Of a stretch of DNA of 64,000 nucleotides, positions 22,854 through 33,199 are shown piece by piece. The position numbers were made by a program, and so were the translations under genes. Under the pieces are notes generated by a model, which worked only from the letters and a program-made list of their open reading frames with translations, was not told the DNA's origin and searched no databases. Source of the DNA: Janthinobacterium sp. (GTDB lineage: Bacteria > Pseudomonadota > Gammaproteobacteria > Burkholderiales > Burkholderiaceae_D); the NCBI GenBank assembly GCA_003133225.1, contig PKWL01000119.1:1-64000 (forward strand), read 5' to 3'. The number at the start of each line of letters is the position of its first letter. Within the stretch, counting starts at the first letter, position 1.

Positions 22854-23507
22854 ATGAATTTTTCGAATAAGAAAGGTAGCGGAAAGAACTTTACCGGCAT
22901 GACGATCGTGGTCCTGTTGCACATCTTGGTCGCCTACGGGATCATAATGGGGCTAGACAAGCGGATGGTCACGAAGATGGCCGACGTCGTGGAAACGGAA
23001 ATCGTCAAAGACGTCAAGCCGGCTCTAGCGCAAGACCTGCCGCCCCCCCCACCACCGGAATTGAAAGCGCCGCCGCCACCCTATATTCCGCCGGTCGAGG
23101 TCAACTTGCCGCAGGCGCCGACGGCGCCAAATGTGATCGCGAATGCGACTGCGCAAAAGCCCGTTGCCACGGAACTGGTCAAGGCGTTGCCGGCACCGGC
23201 ACCGGCACCGGCGCGGCCGGTCAAAGTGAACCGGGTAGCGGCGATTGCCGACTTTAGCACTTGCGCCAAGCCGGACTGGCCGAAGTCGTCTCTACGTAAC
23301 GAAGAGACTGGCACTGTGACTTTATCCTTTCTCATCGGCATCGACGGCCATGTGGTCGATTCGAAGGTCACGAAGACCAGCGGCTTTCGGGAGCTAGACA
23401 AGGCGGCAGTCAACGGAATTGGCAAATGCGTATTTAAACCGGGCAGTGTCGATGGCCAGCCGGAACAAGCGTGGATGCAAATGCAATATGTCTGGACGCT
23501 GGAATGA
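22854..23507 (+). CDS. tonB: Energy transducer TonB
   Basis: Inner-membrane-anchored periplasmic protein of 217 residues that carries proton-motive energy to outer-membrane receptors. It has a single N-terminal membrane helix (about 14-33, MTIVVLLHILVAYGIIMGL), then a Pro-rich spacer (PPPPPPELKAPPPPYIPP near 64), and a C-terminal TonB domain with GTVTLSFLIGIDGHV and a Trp near the end. The start at 22854 (MNFSNKKGSGK) has GGGAGAAGG six bases upstream. It heads the exbB-exbD-exbD run, so this is a dedicated TonB energy module rather than an orphan TonB. Confidence 0.92.
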   Translation: MNFSNKKGSGKNFTGMTIVVLLHILVAYGIIMGLDKRMVTKMADVVETEIVKDVKPALAQDLPPPPPPELKAPPPPYIPPVEVNLPQAPTAPNVIANATAQKPVATELVKALPAPAPAPARPVKVNRVAAIADFSTCAKPDWPKSSLRNEETGTVTLSFLIGIDGHVVDSKVTKTSGFRELDKAAVNGIGKCVFKPGSVDGQPEQAWMQMQYVWTLE

Positions 23508-23591
23508 AGCCGGGACGATTCTGCTGAACTTGTGATGTCCTAAGTCATTGCCTTGAAGCGATCTGATTATTTTATAAATTTGGAGAAAAGC

Positions 23592-24476
23592 ATGTTTAAG
23601 AACACCCGTTTGCCCGCTTTTTTTGCTGCGGTCCTATTGTCCGCCAGCGCCACCTGCGCTCTCGTAGCAAGCCCGGCGTTCGCTGAAGCCCCGCCTGCCG
23701 CCACAGCGGCGGGCGCCGCCGCAGCGGCCGACGCGGCGGCCCCGGCCGACGCCGCTCCCGCCGCGGCCAAGGAAGAAGTGAGCAACCCGTTCGGCATCCA
23801 GGCCGTCTGGGCCGGCGGTTTTGTGCCGCGCGCCACCTTGATCGTCCTCGCCTTGATGTCGATGGGCAGCTGGTACATCATCATCACCAAGCTGATCGAC
23901 CAGATGAAAATTTCCAAGCAATCTAAGGAAACGTCCGTCAAATTCTGGAAGGCGCCTTCCATCGCGGCCGGTTCGGCCGCGTTGAAGGACGGCAGCCCAT
24001 TTCGTTTCATCGCCGAATCAGGCACCAAGGCCAGCGCCCACCACGATGGCGCCTTGCTGGCCCAAATCGACCTGTCGACGTGGGTCACGATGTCGATCCA
24101 GCGCGCTGTGGAGAAAGTCCAGTCCCGCCTGCAAGATGGCTTGTCGTTTCTGGCCACCGTCGGCTCGACCGCGCCATTTATCGGTTTGTTCGGCACCGTG
24201 TGGGGTATTTATGGCGCGCTGACCAACATCGGCATGACAGGCAATGCGTCGATCGACAAAGTGGCAGGACCGGTCGGGGAAGCGTTGATCATGACCGCTT
24301 TCGGCCTATTGGTGGCGGTGCCCGCGGTTCTGGGCTACAACTGGCTGGTGCGGCGCAACAAATCGGCGATGGAAGATGTGCGTTCATTTGGCGCTGACGT
24401 GCACTCGGTGCTGATGTCGGGCGCCATGTATACGAGCGAAGCCGGGCGTGCCGCCGGCGCTAAAAAGATTGGATAA
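23592..24476 (+). CDS. exbB: ExbB proton channel subunit (MotA/TolQ/ExbB family)
   Basis: Inner-membrane channel protein of 294 residues that, with ExbD, uses the proton gradient to energise TonB. A cleavable signal sequence (about 1-31, ending ASPAFA) precedes an Ala-rich region (AAGAAAAADAAAPADAAPAAA) and the first membrane helix near 77-97. The long N-terminal addition is characteristic of the betaproteobacterial subfamily. The two later helices (about 187-215 and 235-257) hold the conserved FIGLFGTVWGIYGAL motif. The start at 23592 follows GGAGAA. ExbD is encoded five bases downstream. Confidence 0.93.
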   Translation: MFKNTRLPAFFAAVLLSASATCALVASPAFAEAPPAATAAGAAAAADAAAPADAAPAAAKEEVSNPFGIQAVWAGGFVPRATLIVLALMSMGSWYIIITKLIDQMKISKQSKETSVKFWKAPSIAAGSAALKDGSPFRFIAESGTKASAHHDGALLAQIDLSTWVTMSIQRAVEKVQSRLQDGLSFLATVGSTAPFIGLFGTVWGIYGALTNIGMTGNASIDKVAGPVGEALIMTAFGLLVAVPAVLGYNWLVRRNKSAMEDVRSFGADVHSVLMSGAMYTSEAGRAAGAKKIG

Positions 24477-24481
24477 GAACC

Positions 24482-24913
24482 ATGGCGATGAACGTCGACC
24501 CCGACAATGCAGATGAAGATGCCGTGATGTCCGAAATCAACACGACGCCGCTTGTCGACATCATGTTGGTTTTGCTCATCATCTTCCTGATCACCAGCCC
24601 CGTTGTGCTCAAACTGCAAAAAATCAATTTGCCATCCGAGGCCAACCAAGCCTTAAAGACCAAGCCGGAAGACGTCAATATCGTCGTCAACAAGAACGGT
24701 GAAATGTACTGGAATCAGACCCGATTGAAAGACACGAATGCCTTGTTCAAATTTCTGAAGGTGGAAGCGGTGAAAGTGCCGCAGCCGGAAGTGCATGTGC
24801 GGGGCGACCAGGATGTGCGCTACGAATTTATCGGAAAAGTGATCAATACCACGCAGCGGGCCGGGATCCAAAAAGTGGGATTCATCACGGAACCGCCGGA
24901 TAAAGGCAGCTAA
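24482..24913 (+). CDS. exbD: ExbD/TolR biopolymer transport protein, copy 1
   Basis: Inner-membrane ExbD of 143 residues. A short cytosolic N terminus is followed by one membrane helix containing the conserved aspartate (D in TPLVDIMLVLLIIF, near residue 26) that carries protons, then a periplasmic domain. It partners ExbB and TonB. The start lies five bases after exbB. An in-frame ATG at 24488 is an alternative. A second, clearly different ExbD follows 42 bp later, so the module has two paralogues. Confidence 0.93.
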   Translation: MAMNVDPDNADEDAVMSEINTTPLVDIMLVLLIIFLITSPVVLKLQKINLPSEANQALKTKPEDVNIVVNKNGEMYWNQTRLKDTNALFKFLKVEAVKVPQPEVHVRGDQDVRYEFIGKVINTTQRAGIQKVGFITEPPDKGS

Positions 24914-24955
24914 GGCCGGCGCCACCGCTTAGCTGGATATTTATAAGGAAATGCC

Positions 24956-25378
24956 ATGAGTATGAATATCGGTTCGGGCAGCGCCGCTGACCCGGAACCC
25001 ATGATGGAAATGAACATGACGCCCCTGATCGACGTCATGTTGGTGCTTATTATCATGTTGATCATCACGATTCCGAAGCAAAACCATTCGGTGAACTTGA
25101 ACATGCCAGTGGGGACACCGCCGCCGACCAAGGACCCGGTGGTCGTGACGGTCGATATCGACTTCGACGGCACCGTGTCGTGGGACAACGCTGTGGTGCC
25201 TGATCGGGCGGCACTAGACGCCAAGCTGATGAGCGTAGCAGCGCAGGCAGATCAGCCGGAAGTGCATCTGCGTCCGAACAAGCTGGTAGCATATAAATCG
25301 GTGGCAGGCGTGATGGCCTCGGCGCAGCGCCTGGGCGTGACCAAAATTGGCTTGGTCGGCAACGAGCAGTTCCAATAA
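24956..25378 (+). CDS. exbD: ExbD/TolR biopolymer transport protein, copy 2
   Basis: Second ExbD of 140 residues. The membrane helix carries the proton-binding aspartate in TPLIDVMLVLIIML near residue 23. The periplasmic domain has little identity to copy 1 and is more hydrophobic near the membrane (IITIPKQNHSV). Pairs of exbD genes behind one exbB occur in Xanthomonas and some Burkholderiales. In Xanthomonas the second copy is dispensable for iron uptake but affects plant interaction, so the two copies may serve different receptors. Confidence 0.92.
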   Translation: MSMNIGSGSAADPEPMMEMNMTPLIDVMLVLIIMLIITIPKQNHSVNLNMPVGTPPPTKDPVVVTVDIDFDGTVSWDNAVVPDRAALDAKLMSVAAQADQPEVHLRPNKLVAYKSVAGVMASAQRLGVTKIGLVGNEQFQ

Positions 25379-25441
25379 ACCGCCGCCAAACGATAGGCAG
25401 GAACGTTCTGCCGAAACGCTTCTTACCAAGTGAAGGATCCG

Positions 25442-26644
25442 ATGTCCCTGTTGCGCCCCGCTCACCTCGGCCCATGCATGACCGCGTTCGCTTTCACGCT
25501 GCTCTCCAATTGCCTGACGCCACTGGCGTGCGCGGGCGAGACCGTGCGCTTGGAAGTGGGCAAACCGTTGCAGGAGGCGCAGCGCCTGGCAGCGGCAGGC
25601 AAGTACAAGGAAGCGCTAAGCAAATTGCGCGATGCCGACAAAGTCGGCAATAAGACGGCTTTCGAGACCTACCAGGTCGAATATGTGCGCGCCGCCGCCG
25701 CCGCCGGCAGCGGCGACAACGCGAGCGCCATCAAGGCATTCGAATACGTCGTCAATTCGGGCCGTCTGCCTGCAGCCCAGGAACCCAAATTCACTCAGGC
25801 GCTAGCGGGCATGTATTACCGCGCCAAGGATTGGCCGAAGGCCATCGTCTGGATCAACCGCTCGCTGAAAGACGGCGACAACGGGCCCATGCGCGAACTG
25901 CTGACCCAGACCTATTATGTCAGCGGCAACTATGCGGCGGCCGCGAAGGAACTGCAAGCCCACGCCGCTTCCGAAGGGCAACTGCAAATGCTCGCCAACA
26001 TCGAGCTCAAGCAAGGCGACAAGAACGCTTACGTGCAGACGCTCGAAAAGCTCGCCGCCAACTACCCGAAGAGCATCTATTGGGCTAACTTGCTAAGCCG
26101 CGTTACCGGCAAAGCGGGCTTCTCCGATCGCCTCAACCTCGACGTCTTTCGTCTCAAGCTGGTCTGCAAGCTGGTCACCAAAGGGGGCGAATTCATGGAA
26201 ATGGGCCAACTCGCGCTCTTGGCCGGCGACCCTGCTGAAGCGCTGAAGGTGCTCGACCAAGGCTACCAGTTGGGTGTTCTGGGCAGCGGCGCCGACGCAG
26301 CGCGCCATCTGCGCCTGAAAAACCTAGCCCTAAAAACCTTGGCCGACAACGCCAAGAGCGAAGCGGCGAGCGAAGCCGAACTGCTCAAAAACAAAGACGG
26401 CGACGGCCTAGCCGCGCGCGGCTTTGCGCTGGTTTCCGGCGGCCAGGGCGAAAAAGGCTTGATGCTGATGAACCAGGCCATCAAGATGAACGGCCTCAAG
26501 CACCCTGACGAAGCGAAACTGCACTTGAGTATCGCGTATCTTCTGGCGGGCAAGAAAACGAATGCGCTGGCAACCCTAAAAACCGTGCGCGGCACTGATG
26601 GCGCAGCCGACCTGGCCCGTTACTGGCTGTTGCAATTGGCTTGA
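25442..26644 (+). CDS. Secreted TPR-repeat protein of the TonB cluster
   Basis: Predicted periplasmic protein of 400 residues. An N-terminal signal sequence (about 1-33, to ACAGE) precedes helical repeats such as QEAQRLAAAGKYKEALSKL, AIKAFEYVVNSGRLP and YYRAKDWPKAIVWINRSLK, which look like tetratricopeptide units. The C-terminal part keeps the helix-turn-helix rhythm (LAARGFALVSGGQGEKGLM). It lies 63 bp behind the second exbD on the same strand, so it is probably part of the TonB unit. Similar TPR proteins follow exbD genes in related genomes and have been proposed as TonB accessory factors, but the function is not established. GTG 25430 is an alternative start. Confidence 0.8.
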   Translation: MSLLRPAHLGPCMTAFAFTLLSNCLTPLACAGETVRLEVGKPLQEAQRLAAAGKYKEALSKLRDADKVGNKTAFETYQVEYVRAAAAAGSGDNASAIKAFEYVVNSGRLPAAQEPKFTQALAGMYYRAKDWPKAIVWINRSLKDGDNGPMRELLTQTYYVSGNYAAAAKELQAHAASEGQLQMLANIELKQGDKNAYVQTLEKLAANYPKSIYWANLLSRVTGKAGFSDRLNLDVFRLKLVCKLVTKGGEFMEMGQLALLAGDPAEALKVLDQGYQLGVLGSGADAARHLRLKNLALKTLADNAKSEAASEAELLKNKDGDGLAARGFALVSGGQGEKGLMLMNQAIKMNGLKHPDEAKLHLSIAYLLAGKKTNALATLKTVRGTDGAADLARYWLLQLA

Positions 26645-26767
26645 CGCTGAGTGCCGGCACGGCAAAAAGCGTGTTTTCTGGCCTGCTGCGGCGCCGCTTT
26701 TGCCATTTTGCCGCCCCCAATTTGGCCACGGCAGGCGTTCAGGGTGTATATCTCCCGCAACTATCCG

Positions 26768-26773
26768 TATAAT
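26768..26773 (+). promoter_or_regulatory. Candidate -10 element for ribF
   Basis: Perfect TATAAT 32 bp before the ribF start. No convincing -35 was found at the right distance. Confidence 0.35.
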
Positions 26774-26804
26774 CCTCCATTTAGTGACCGTTTTCACGAT
26801 TCCC

Positions 26805-27791
26805 ATGAAGGTATTCCGCGGACTTCCCAATGCGCAAGCGCGTGCCCCTTGCGCGCTCACGATCGGCAACTTTGATGGTGTCCATTACGGCCATCAAGCC
26901 TTGCTAGCGCGCGTGCGCGCGGCCGCCACTGACCTTCAGCTGGAAGCGGCCGTGATGACGTTCGAGCCCCATCCGCGCGAATTTTTTGCCGAGCGCAGCG
27001 GCGACCTGTCGACAGCGCCTCCGCGCATCGCCAATTTGCGCGACAAATTGCAATCCCTGTCCGACTGCGGCGTCGACCGCGTCATCGTCGAGCATTTCAA
27101 CGCCCTGTTCGCCTCCCTCAATCCGCAGCAATTTACCGAACAGGTGTTGGTGGACGGGCTGCACGTCAAGTGGCTGATGGTCGGCGACGATTTTTGCTAC
27201 GGCGCCCGGCGCGCCGGCAATGTGCAGATGCTGATCGAAGCGGGCCGGCAAGCGGGCTTTCACGTCGAGATTTTGCCCACCGTGATGAACGGCAGCATAC
27301 GCGTGTCTTCGTCGGCGGTGCGCGCCGCGCTGGCCTTGGGCGACTTTGCCCATGCCGCGCAACTGCTGGGCCACCCTTACTCGATTTCCGGGCATGTCAT
27401 CCACGGCCAGAAGCTGGGGCGCACGCTGGGTTTTCCGACCCTCAACCTGCGCATCGCGCACCGCCCTGCCTTGTCGGGCATCTTCGTGGTGCAGGTGCAT
27501 GGCTTGGGCGCGCAGCCGCTGCCGGGGGTGGCCAGCCTGGGCATGCGCCCGACCGTGGACGACAGCGGGCGCGTGCTGCTCGAAGTGCACGTGTTCGACT
27601 TCGCGCAGTGCTCTTACGGCAAACTGGTGCGGGTCGAGTTCATGGCCAAACTGCGCGACGAAGAAACCTTCCGCGACTTGCCGAGCCTAACTGCCGCCAT
27701 CACGCGCGATGCGCATCAGGCGCGCGCTTTTTTTGCGCGCCGCCGCGGCCCCATTGCAACCAACGAATTTGACGCGGGTCGGCCGCTGTAG
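26805..27791 (+). CDS. ribF: Bifunctional riboflavin kinase / FAD synthetase
   Basis: Makes FMN from riboflavin and FAD from FMN. It has 328 residues: an N-terminal adenylyltransferase domain with GNFDGVHYGHQAL near residue 20 (the HxGH-like motif) and ISSSAVRAAL-type sequence near 165 (VSSSAVRAAL), then a C-terminal kinase domain with LGFPTLN near 207. The start at 26805 matches family N termini (KVFRGL). It precedes ileS on the same strand with 45 bp between. The ribF-ileS-lspA order is conserved in proteobacteria. Confidence 0.96.
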   Translation: MKVFRGLPNAQARAPCALTIGNFDGVHYGHQALLARVRAAATDLQLEAAVMTFEPHPREFFAERSGDLSTAPPRIANLRDKLQSLSDCGVDRVIVEHFNALFASLNPQQFTEQVLVDGLHVKWLMVGDDFCYGARRAGNVQMLIEAGRQAGFHVEILPTVMNGSIRVSSSAVRAALALGDFAHAAQLLGHPYSISGHVIHGQKLGRTLGFPTLNLRIAHRPALSGIFVVQVHGLGAQPLPGVASLGMRPTVDDSGRVLLEVHVFDFAQCSYGKLVRVEFMAKLRDEETFRDLPSLTAAITRDAHQARAFFARRRGPIATNEFDAGRPL

Positions 27792-27836
27792 CGCCCCCAA
27801 CCAATTGATAACGAACCCACACCATTAAAGAAAAAC

Positions 27837-30746
27837 ATGTCCGATACCAGCAAACCAGTCGCACCGACCGTCCCCAAGGCGGCAAAAAAAACAGCGAGCA
27901 AATACCCGGTAAATATGACCGAAACGCCGTTTCCGATGCGCGGCGACTTGGCCAAGCGCGAGCCGCAATGGGTCAGGCAATGGCAGGACAAGCAGATCTA
28001 CCAGCGCGTCCGCAAGGCCGCCGCCGGCCGCCCCAAGTTCATCTTGCATGACGGCCCGCCGTACGCCAATGGCGACATCCACATCGGGCACGCCGTCAAC
28101 AAGATCTTGAAGGACATGATCGTCAAGGCACGCACCATGGCCGGTTACGACGCCCCGTATGTGCCGGGCTGGGACTGTCATGGCATGCCAATCGAGATAC
28201 AAATCGAAAAGCAGTACGGCAAAAACCTGCCCAGCGCCGAGGTGCTGGTCAAGGCGCGCAGTTATGCAAGCTTGCAGGTGGAGCGCCAGAAAAAGGACTT
28301 CATCCGCCTGGGCGTCTTGGGCGACTGGGACCATCCTTACCTGACGATGGCATTTGGCAATGAGGCCGATGAATTGCGCGCCCTCGGCACCCTGCTTGAG
28401 AAGGGCTATATCTACCGCGGCTTAAAGCCCGTCAACTGGTGCTTCGACTGCGGCTCGGCCTTGGCCGAAGCGGAAGTGGAATACCAAGACAAGCGTGACC
28501 CGGCCGTCGACGTTGGCTTCGCGTTTGCCGAACCGGCAAAAGTGGCGGCCGCTTTCGGCCTGACTGCGCTGCCGACCGAGCACGGCCAAGTCGTGATCTG
28601 GACCACCACGCCGTGGACAATCCCGGCCAATCAAGCCCTCAACGTGCATCCGGAAGTAGTCTACGGGCTCGTCGAAACGATGCGCGATGGTGCGCCGCTG
28701 CTGCTGATCCTGGCCGTCGATTTGGCCGCCGCCTGCCTTGACCGCTACGCTCTCGAAGGCAGGGTGATCGCCACCTGCCTCGGCGCCGATCTGGCGGGCA
28801 TCCGCTTCCACCATCCGCTGGCCAAAGCCGACCCCGGCTATGACCGGCTGGCGCCGATCTACCTGGCCGACTATGTGACGACCGAGAGCGGCACCGGCAT
28901 CGTGCATTCGGCCCCGGCCTATGGCGTGGACGACTTCATCTCCTGCAAGGCGCATGGCGTGAAGGACGACGACATCTTAAAGCCGGTCATGGGCGATGGC
29001 AAATACGCTTCCTGGCTGCCGCTGTTCGGCGGCCTTTCGATCTGGGAAGCATCCAAGCCGATCTGCGCCGCGCTGGCCGAGGCCGGCTCCCTGTTTCATC
29101 TGAAGATGTTCGAGCATAGTTACATGCATTGCTGGCGCCACAAGACTCCCATCATCTACCGCGCCACCTCGCAATGGTTTGCCGGCATGGACATCACGCC
29201 CAAAGACGGCGGCCCGACGCTGCGCCAAAGCGCTTTGCAAGGCATCGCCGACACCCAGTTCTTCCCTGACTGGGGCCAGGCGCGCCTGCACGGCATGATC
29301 GCCAACCGGCCCGACTGGACCTTGTCGCGCCAGCGCCAGTGGGGCGTGCCGATGGCGTTTTTCGTGCACAAGGAAAGCGGCGAGCTGCACCCGAACACAG
29401 CGCAGCTGTTGGAGCAGGTGGCGCTGCTGATCGAAAGAAGCGGGATTGACGCCTGGCTCGCCCTCGATCCGAAAAGTCTGCTGGGCGTGGATGCTGAAAT
29501 GTATGTCAAGAACAAGGACACGCTTGACGTCTGGTTCGATTCCGGCACCACGCACCAGACGGTGCTGGGCGGGCCGGCCGGCAAGGGCTCGCACGCGGCG
29601 CAATTGGGCTTTCCCGCCGACTTGTACCTAGAAGGCTCGGACCAGCATCGCGGCTGGTTCCACTCCTCGCTCCTGACGTCCGCCATGCTCAATGGGCGGG
29701 CCCCGTACAAAGCCCTGCTCACGCACGGTTTTGCCGTCGACGGCGAGGGCAAGAAAATGTCCAAGTCGAAGGGCAACGTGGTGGCGCCGCAAAAAATCTC
29801 CGACACCCTGGGCGCCGACATTTTGCGCCTGTGGGTGGCATCGACCGACTACTCGGGCGAACTGTCGATCTCGGACGAAATCCTAAAGCGGGTGACCGAG
29901 TCATACCGCCGCATCCGCAACACGCTGCGCTTTCTGCTGGCCAATACCTCGGACTTCAATCCGGCCACGGACGCCGTGGCCGTGGCTGAACTGCTCGAAA
30001 TCGACCGCTACGCGATCGCCAACATGGCCCTGTTGCAGGCGGACATCTTGCGCCACTATCAGAAGTTCGAATTCCATCCGGTGATCGCCAAACTGCAGAG
30101 CTACTGTTCGGAAGACCTGGGCGGCTTCTATCTCGACATTCTGAAGGACCGCCTGTACACGTCGGGGCTGACCTCGAAGGCGCGGCGCTCGGCGCAAACA
30201 GCGCTGTGGCACATCACGCAAAGCTTGCTGCGCGTCATGGCGCCGACGCTGTCGTTTACAGCCGAGGAAGCATGGGCTGTCTTCGCCGAACCCGATGCTT
30301 ACGCGGCCAGCGACGAGACCATTTTCACCTTGACCTACTGGGAATTGCCTGGAATCGAGGACGGCGCCGCCCTGCTCGAAAAATACACGGCCCTGCGCGC
30401 GGTGCGAACCGGCGTCACCAAGCAACTGGAAGACTTGCGCACTTCGGGCGCCATTGGCTCGTCGCTGCAGGCCGAACTGGTCATTAAGGCCGGCGGCGCC
30501 AAATACGCGCTGTTAAAGAGCCTAGGCGATGATTTGAAATTCATTTTCATCACATCCCAAGCCGAGGCCATCGAAGTGGCCGGCGACGCCGTTGAAACCG
30601 TCATCGTGTCGGCATCGGAAGCCGAAAAATGCGAACGTTGCTGGCATTACCGGGCCGACGTCGGCGCCCATGCCGAGCATCCGGGCTTGTGCGCACGCTG
30701 CGTTAGCAATCTGTTTGACGCGGGCGAAAAGCGCCGCTTCGCGTAA
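27837..30746 (+). CDS. ileS: Isoleucyl-tRNA synthetase
   Basis: Class I aminoacyl-tRNA synthetase of 969 residues, charging tRNA-Ile. The HIGH motif is at residues 82-85 and KMSKS at 640-644. The editing domain (CP1) lies between, with [14 protein letters not shown] near 260. The C-terminal zinc site is visible as CERCWHY and CARC near residues 930-955, typical of the bacterial form that is sensitive to mupirocin. The start at 27837 gives a short extra N-terminal Lys/Ala segment before [11 protein letters not shown]. lspA lies 57 bp downstream. Confidence 0.97.
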   Translation: MSDTSKPVAPTVPKAAKKTASKYPVNMTETPFPMRGDLAKREPQWVRQWQDKQIYQRVRKAAAGRPKFILHDGPPYANGDIHIGHAVNKILKDMIVKARTMAGYDAPYVPGWDCHGMPIEIQIEKQYGKNLPSAEVLVKARSYASLQVERQKKDFIRLGVLGDWDHPYLTMAFGNEADELRALGTLLEKGYIYRGLKPVNWCFDCGSALAEAEVEYQDKRDPAVDVGFAFAEPAKVAAAFGLTALPTEHGQVVIWTTTPWTIPANQALNVHPEVVYGLVETMRDGAPLLLILAVDLAAACLDRYALEGRVIATCLGADLAGIRFHHPLAKADPGYDRLAPIYLADYVTTESGTGIVHSAPAYGVDDFISCKAHGVKDDDILKPVMGDGKYASWLPLFGGLSIWEASKPICAALAEAGSLFHLKMFEHSYMHCWRHKTPIIYRATSQWFAGMDITPKDGGPTLRQSALQGIADTQFFPDWGQARLHGMIANRPDWTLSRQRQWGVPMAFFVHKESGELHPNTAQLLEQVALLIERSGIDAWLALDPKSLLGVDAEMYVKNKDTLDVWFDSGTTHQTVLGGPAGKGSHAAQLGFPADLYLEGSDQHRGWFHSSLLTSAMLNGRAPYKALLTHGFAVDGEGKKMSKSKGNVVAPQKISDTLGADILRLWVASTDYSGELSISDEILKRVTESYRRIRNTLRFLLANTSDFNPATDAVAVAELLEIDRYAIANMALLQADILRHYQKFEFHPVIAKLQSYCSEDLGGFYLDILKDRLYTSGLTSKARRSAQTALWHITQSLLRVMAPTLSFTAEEAWAVFAEPDAYAASDETIFTLTYWELPGIEDGAALLEKYTALRAVRTGVTKQLEDLRTSGAIGSSLQAELVIKAGGAKYALLKSLGDDLKFIFITSQAEAIEVAGDAVETVIVSASEAEKCERCWHYRADVGAHAEHPGLCARCVSNLFDAGEKRRFA

Positions 30747-30803
30747 TCCTCACCTGCGCCGTTTGCCATACGCGATGGCGCTCAACTTCCGATAATAAAT
30801 TTT

Positions 30804-31307
30804 ATGGCCACTAAAATCCGCTTTTCCTCCAAGTCGCAATCGGGCTTGACGCCGTGGCTGGGCATTGCCGCCATCGTCGTCTTGGCCGACCAGATCGCCA
30901 AAATTAGCATGACCAAGATGTTCACTTATGCCGAGGAGTATACGGTGACCTCGTTTTTCAATTTGGTGTTGCGTTATAACAAGGGCGCGGCCTTCAGTTT
31001 TCTGTCGAATGAAAGCGGCTGGCAGCGTTATTTTTTTACGGCGATCGGGCTGGTGGCCGCGTTGTTCATCATCTACCTGCTCAAAAAACACGCCGGCCAG
31101 CGCCTGTTTTGCTGGGCGCTCGCCCTCATTCTGGGCGGCGCGCTGGGCAATGTGATTGACCGCGTGGCGTACGGTCATGTCATCGATTTTCTTGATTTCC
31201 ATTGGCAAAACTGGGGCCACTTCCCGGCCTTTAATATCGCCGACTCCGCCATTTCCATCGGCGCCGCTCTGTTTGTCATCGATGAACTGCGGCGGGTGAA
31301 CAAGTAG
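30804..31307 (+). CDS. lspA: Lipoprotein signal peptidase (signal peptidase II)
   Basis: Inner-membrane aspartyl protease of 167 residues that removes the signal peptide from lipidated prolipoproteins. Four membrane helices are apparent. The two catalytic aspartates are in [15 protein letters not shown] and [14 protein letters not shown], and the NKGAAF motif is present. It is encoded after ileS, a conserved pairing in proteobacteria. Confidence 0.95.
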   Translation: MATKIRFSSKSQSGLTPWLGIAAIVVLADQIAKISMTKMFTYAEEYTVTSFFNLVLRYNKGAAFSFLSNESGWQRYFFTAIGLVAALFIIYLLKKHAGQRLFCWALALILGGALGNVIDRVAYGHVIDFLDFHWQNWGHFPAFNIADSAISIGAALFVIDELRRVNK

Positions 31308-31332
31308 GCTGCGCAGTAAAAAAGGAAAAAAT

Positions 31333-32550
31333 ATGGATTTGTCTGGTAAGAAAATTATCCTCGGCCTGTGCGGGGGCGTCGCTTGCTACAAGGCAGCCGA
31401 ACTGTGCCGCGGCCTGACGAAGGCCGGCGCCTCGGTCCAAGTCGTGATGACCGATGCTGCCAGCCACTTCATCACGGCCGTGACGCTGCAAGCCTTGTCG
31501 GGCAACCCGGTCTATACCAGCCAGTGGGACGCGCGCATCGACAACAACATGGCCCACATCGACCTCACGCGCTCCGGGGCCGCCATCGTCATTGCACCCT
31601 GTTCGGCCGATTTCATGGCCAAGCTGGCGCACGGCATCGGCGACGACCTGCTCTCAACGCTGTGCCTGGCGCGGCCGCGCCAGATGCCTCTTCTGGTGGC
31701 CCCGGCCATGAATCTGGAGATGTGGCAAAATCCGGCCACCCAGCGCAACGCCGCCCAGTTGCGGGCTGATGGCATCGCCATCGTCGGCCCGGCGGAAGGC
31801 GAACAGGCTTGCGGCGAAGTGGGCCTCGGGCGCATGCTCGAGCCCGACCAGCTGCAAGACGAGCTGGTGGCCGTGTTCCAGCCCAAGGTCCTGGCCGGCA
31901 AACGCATTTTGATCACGGCCGGTCCGACCTTCGAGGCGATCGATCCCGTGCGTGGCATCACCAATTTATCCTCTGGCAAGATGGGGTACGCGTTGGCGCG
32001 CGCGGCGCGCGAGGCGGGCGCCGATGTCACGCTCATATCGGGCCCGACTGCGCTGGCGACGCCGTACGGGGTACAGCGCGTCAACGTGCAAAGCGCGCGC
32101 CAGATGTACGATGCCGTGATGGCCCAGATCGGTGGCCGTCACGTGTTCATCGGCGTCGCCGCCGTGGCCGACTGGCATGTGCTCAATGCGAGCGCGCAGA
32201 AAATGAAGAAACCGGACGACGGCACCCCGCCCGAGCTGAAGTTCGGGCAAAATCCCGACATTCTGGCCGCCGTCGCGGCCCGCACCAATATCGCCGGCTA
32301 TCCGTATTGCGTCGGCTTTGCGGCGGAGTCGGAAAACCTGCTCGAATTTGGCGCGGCCAAGCGCGAGAAAAAAAATATCCCTTTGCTAGTTGGCAATATT
32401 GGCCACGCCACCTTTGGCCAAGACGACAACACCATCATCTTGTTCGACGAACACGGGCACACGGTGCTGCCGCGGGCTGACAAGTTGACTCTGGCGCGCC
32501 AGCTTGTTTCCGAAATTTCGAAACGTATTGAAAAGACGTCGCTCCTGTAG
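31333..32550 (+). CDS. coaBC: Bifunctional phosphopantothenoylcysteine decarboxylase / phosphopantothenate-cysteine ligase
   Basis: Two consecutive steps of coenzyme A synthesis in one 405-residue polypeptide. The N-terminal flavin-binding decarboxylase (CoaC, about 1-190) carries [12 protein letters not shown], the active-site histidine in NNMAHIDL and APAMNLEMW. The C-terminal ligase (CoaB) carries [29 protein letters not shown] near 195-223. It lies 25 bp after lspA and before dut, the same order as dfp-dut in E. coli. Confidence 0.96.
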   Translation: MDLSGKKIILGLCGGVACYKAAELCRGLTKAGASVQVVMTDAASHFITAVTLQALSGNPVYTSQWDARIDNNMAHIDLTRSGAAIVIAPCSADFMAKLAHGIGDDLLSTLCLARPRQMPLLVAPAMNLEMWQNPATQRNAAQLRADGIAIVGPAEGEQACGEVGLGRMLEPDQLQDELVAVFQPKVLAGKRILITAGPTFEAIDPVRGITNLSSGKMGYALARAAREAGADVTLISGPTALATPYGVQRVNVQSARQMYDAVMAQIGGRHVFIGVAAVADWHVLNASAQKMKKPDDGTPPELKFGQNPDILAAVAARTNIAGYPYCVGFAAESENLLEFGAAKREKKNIPLLVGNIGHATFGQDDNTIILFDEHGHTVLPRADKLTLARQLVSEISKRIEKTSLL

Positions 32551-32741
32551 TGGCATCCACCAAGCCGGAGCGGCGCAGGCGGATTTGCGGCTGCCCGCCC
32601 GAGCCCCTGGAGTGGGCGGTGAGCCCGCGTGCGGCCCCGGGGACGCCAATCTTAGCAAGAGAGCAATTATCTACCGTAAGCAGGCCGCCTGACCGGTTCA
32701 CTGCCGGGCCTATCAGCCTGGAATTTTCGGAGCAAATCATA

Positions 32742-33191
32742 ATGAATAGTATCGACGTCAAAATTCTCGACCCGCGCATGGTGGACCAGATGCCCGCCTA
32801 CGCCAGCGCCGGCAGCGCCGGGCTTGACCTGCGCGCCTGCATCGATGCGCCGCTCACGATCGAGGCCGGGCAGACAGTGCTGATACCGACGGGCCTTGCC
32901 ATCTACTTGGCCGATCCACGCTACGCGGCATTGATCCTGCCGCGCAGCGGCATGGGCCACAAAAACGGCATCGTGCTGGGAAATCTGGTAGGCTTGATCG
33001 ATTCCGATTATCAAGGCCAGCTGATGGTCTCAACCTGGAACCGCAGCCAAAGCGCTTTCACGCTACAGCCGATGGAACGCTTGGCGCAATTGATCATCGT
33101 GCCCGTGTTGCAAGTCGGTTTTCACATTGTCGATGAATTCGACACGAGTGCACGCGGTGCCGCCGGTTTCGGCAGCACCGGCACACATTGA
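32742..33191 (+). CDS. dut: Deoxyuridine 5'-triphosphate nucleotidohydrolase (dUTPase)
   Basis: Homotrimeric dUTPase of 149 residues that converts dUTP to dUMP and keeps uracil out of DNA. The five family motifs are visible, among them SAGLDLRA near 25, [10 protein letters not shown] near 66, [11 protein letters not shown] near 83 and the C-terminal GFGSTG. The start at 32742 (MNSIDVKIL) has GGAG nine bases upstream. A longer frame back to 32550 is not conserved. Confidence 0.95.
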   Translation: MNSIDVKILDPRMVDQMPAYASAGSAGLDLRACIDAPLTIEAGQTVLIPTGLAIYLADPRYAALILPRSGMGHKNGIVLGNLVGLIDSDYQGQLMVSTWNRSQSAFTLQPMERLAQLIIVPVLQVGFHIVDEFDTSARGAAGFGSTGTH

Positions 33192-33199
33192 GGATGCCT

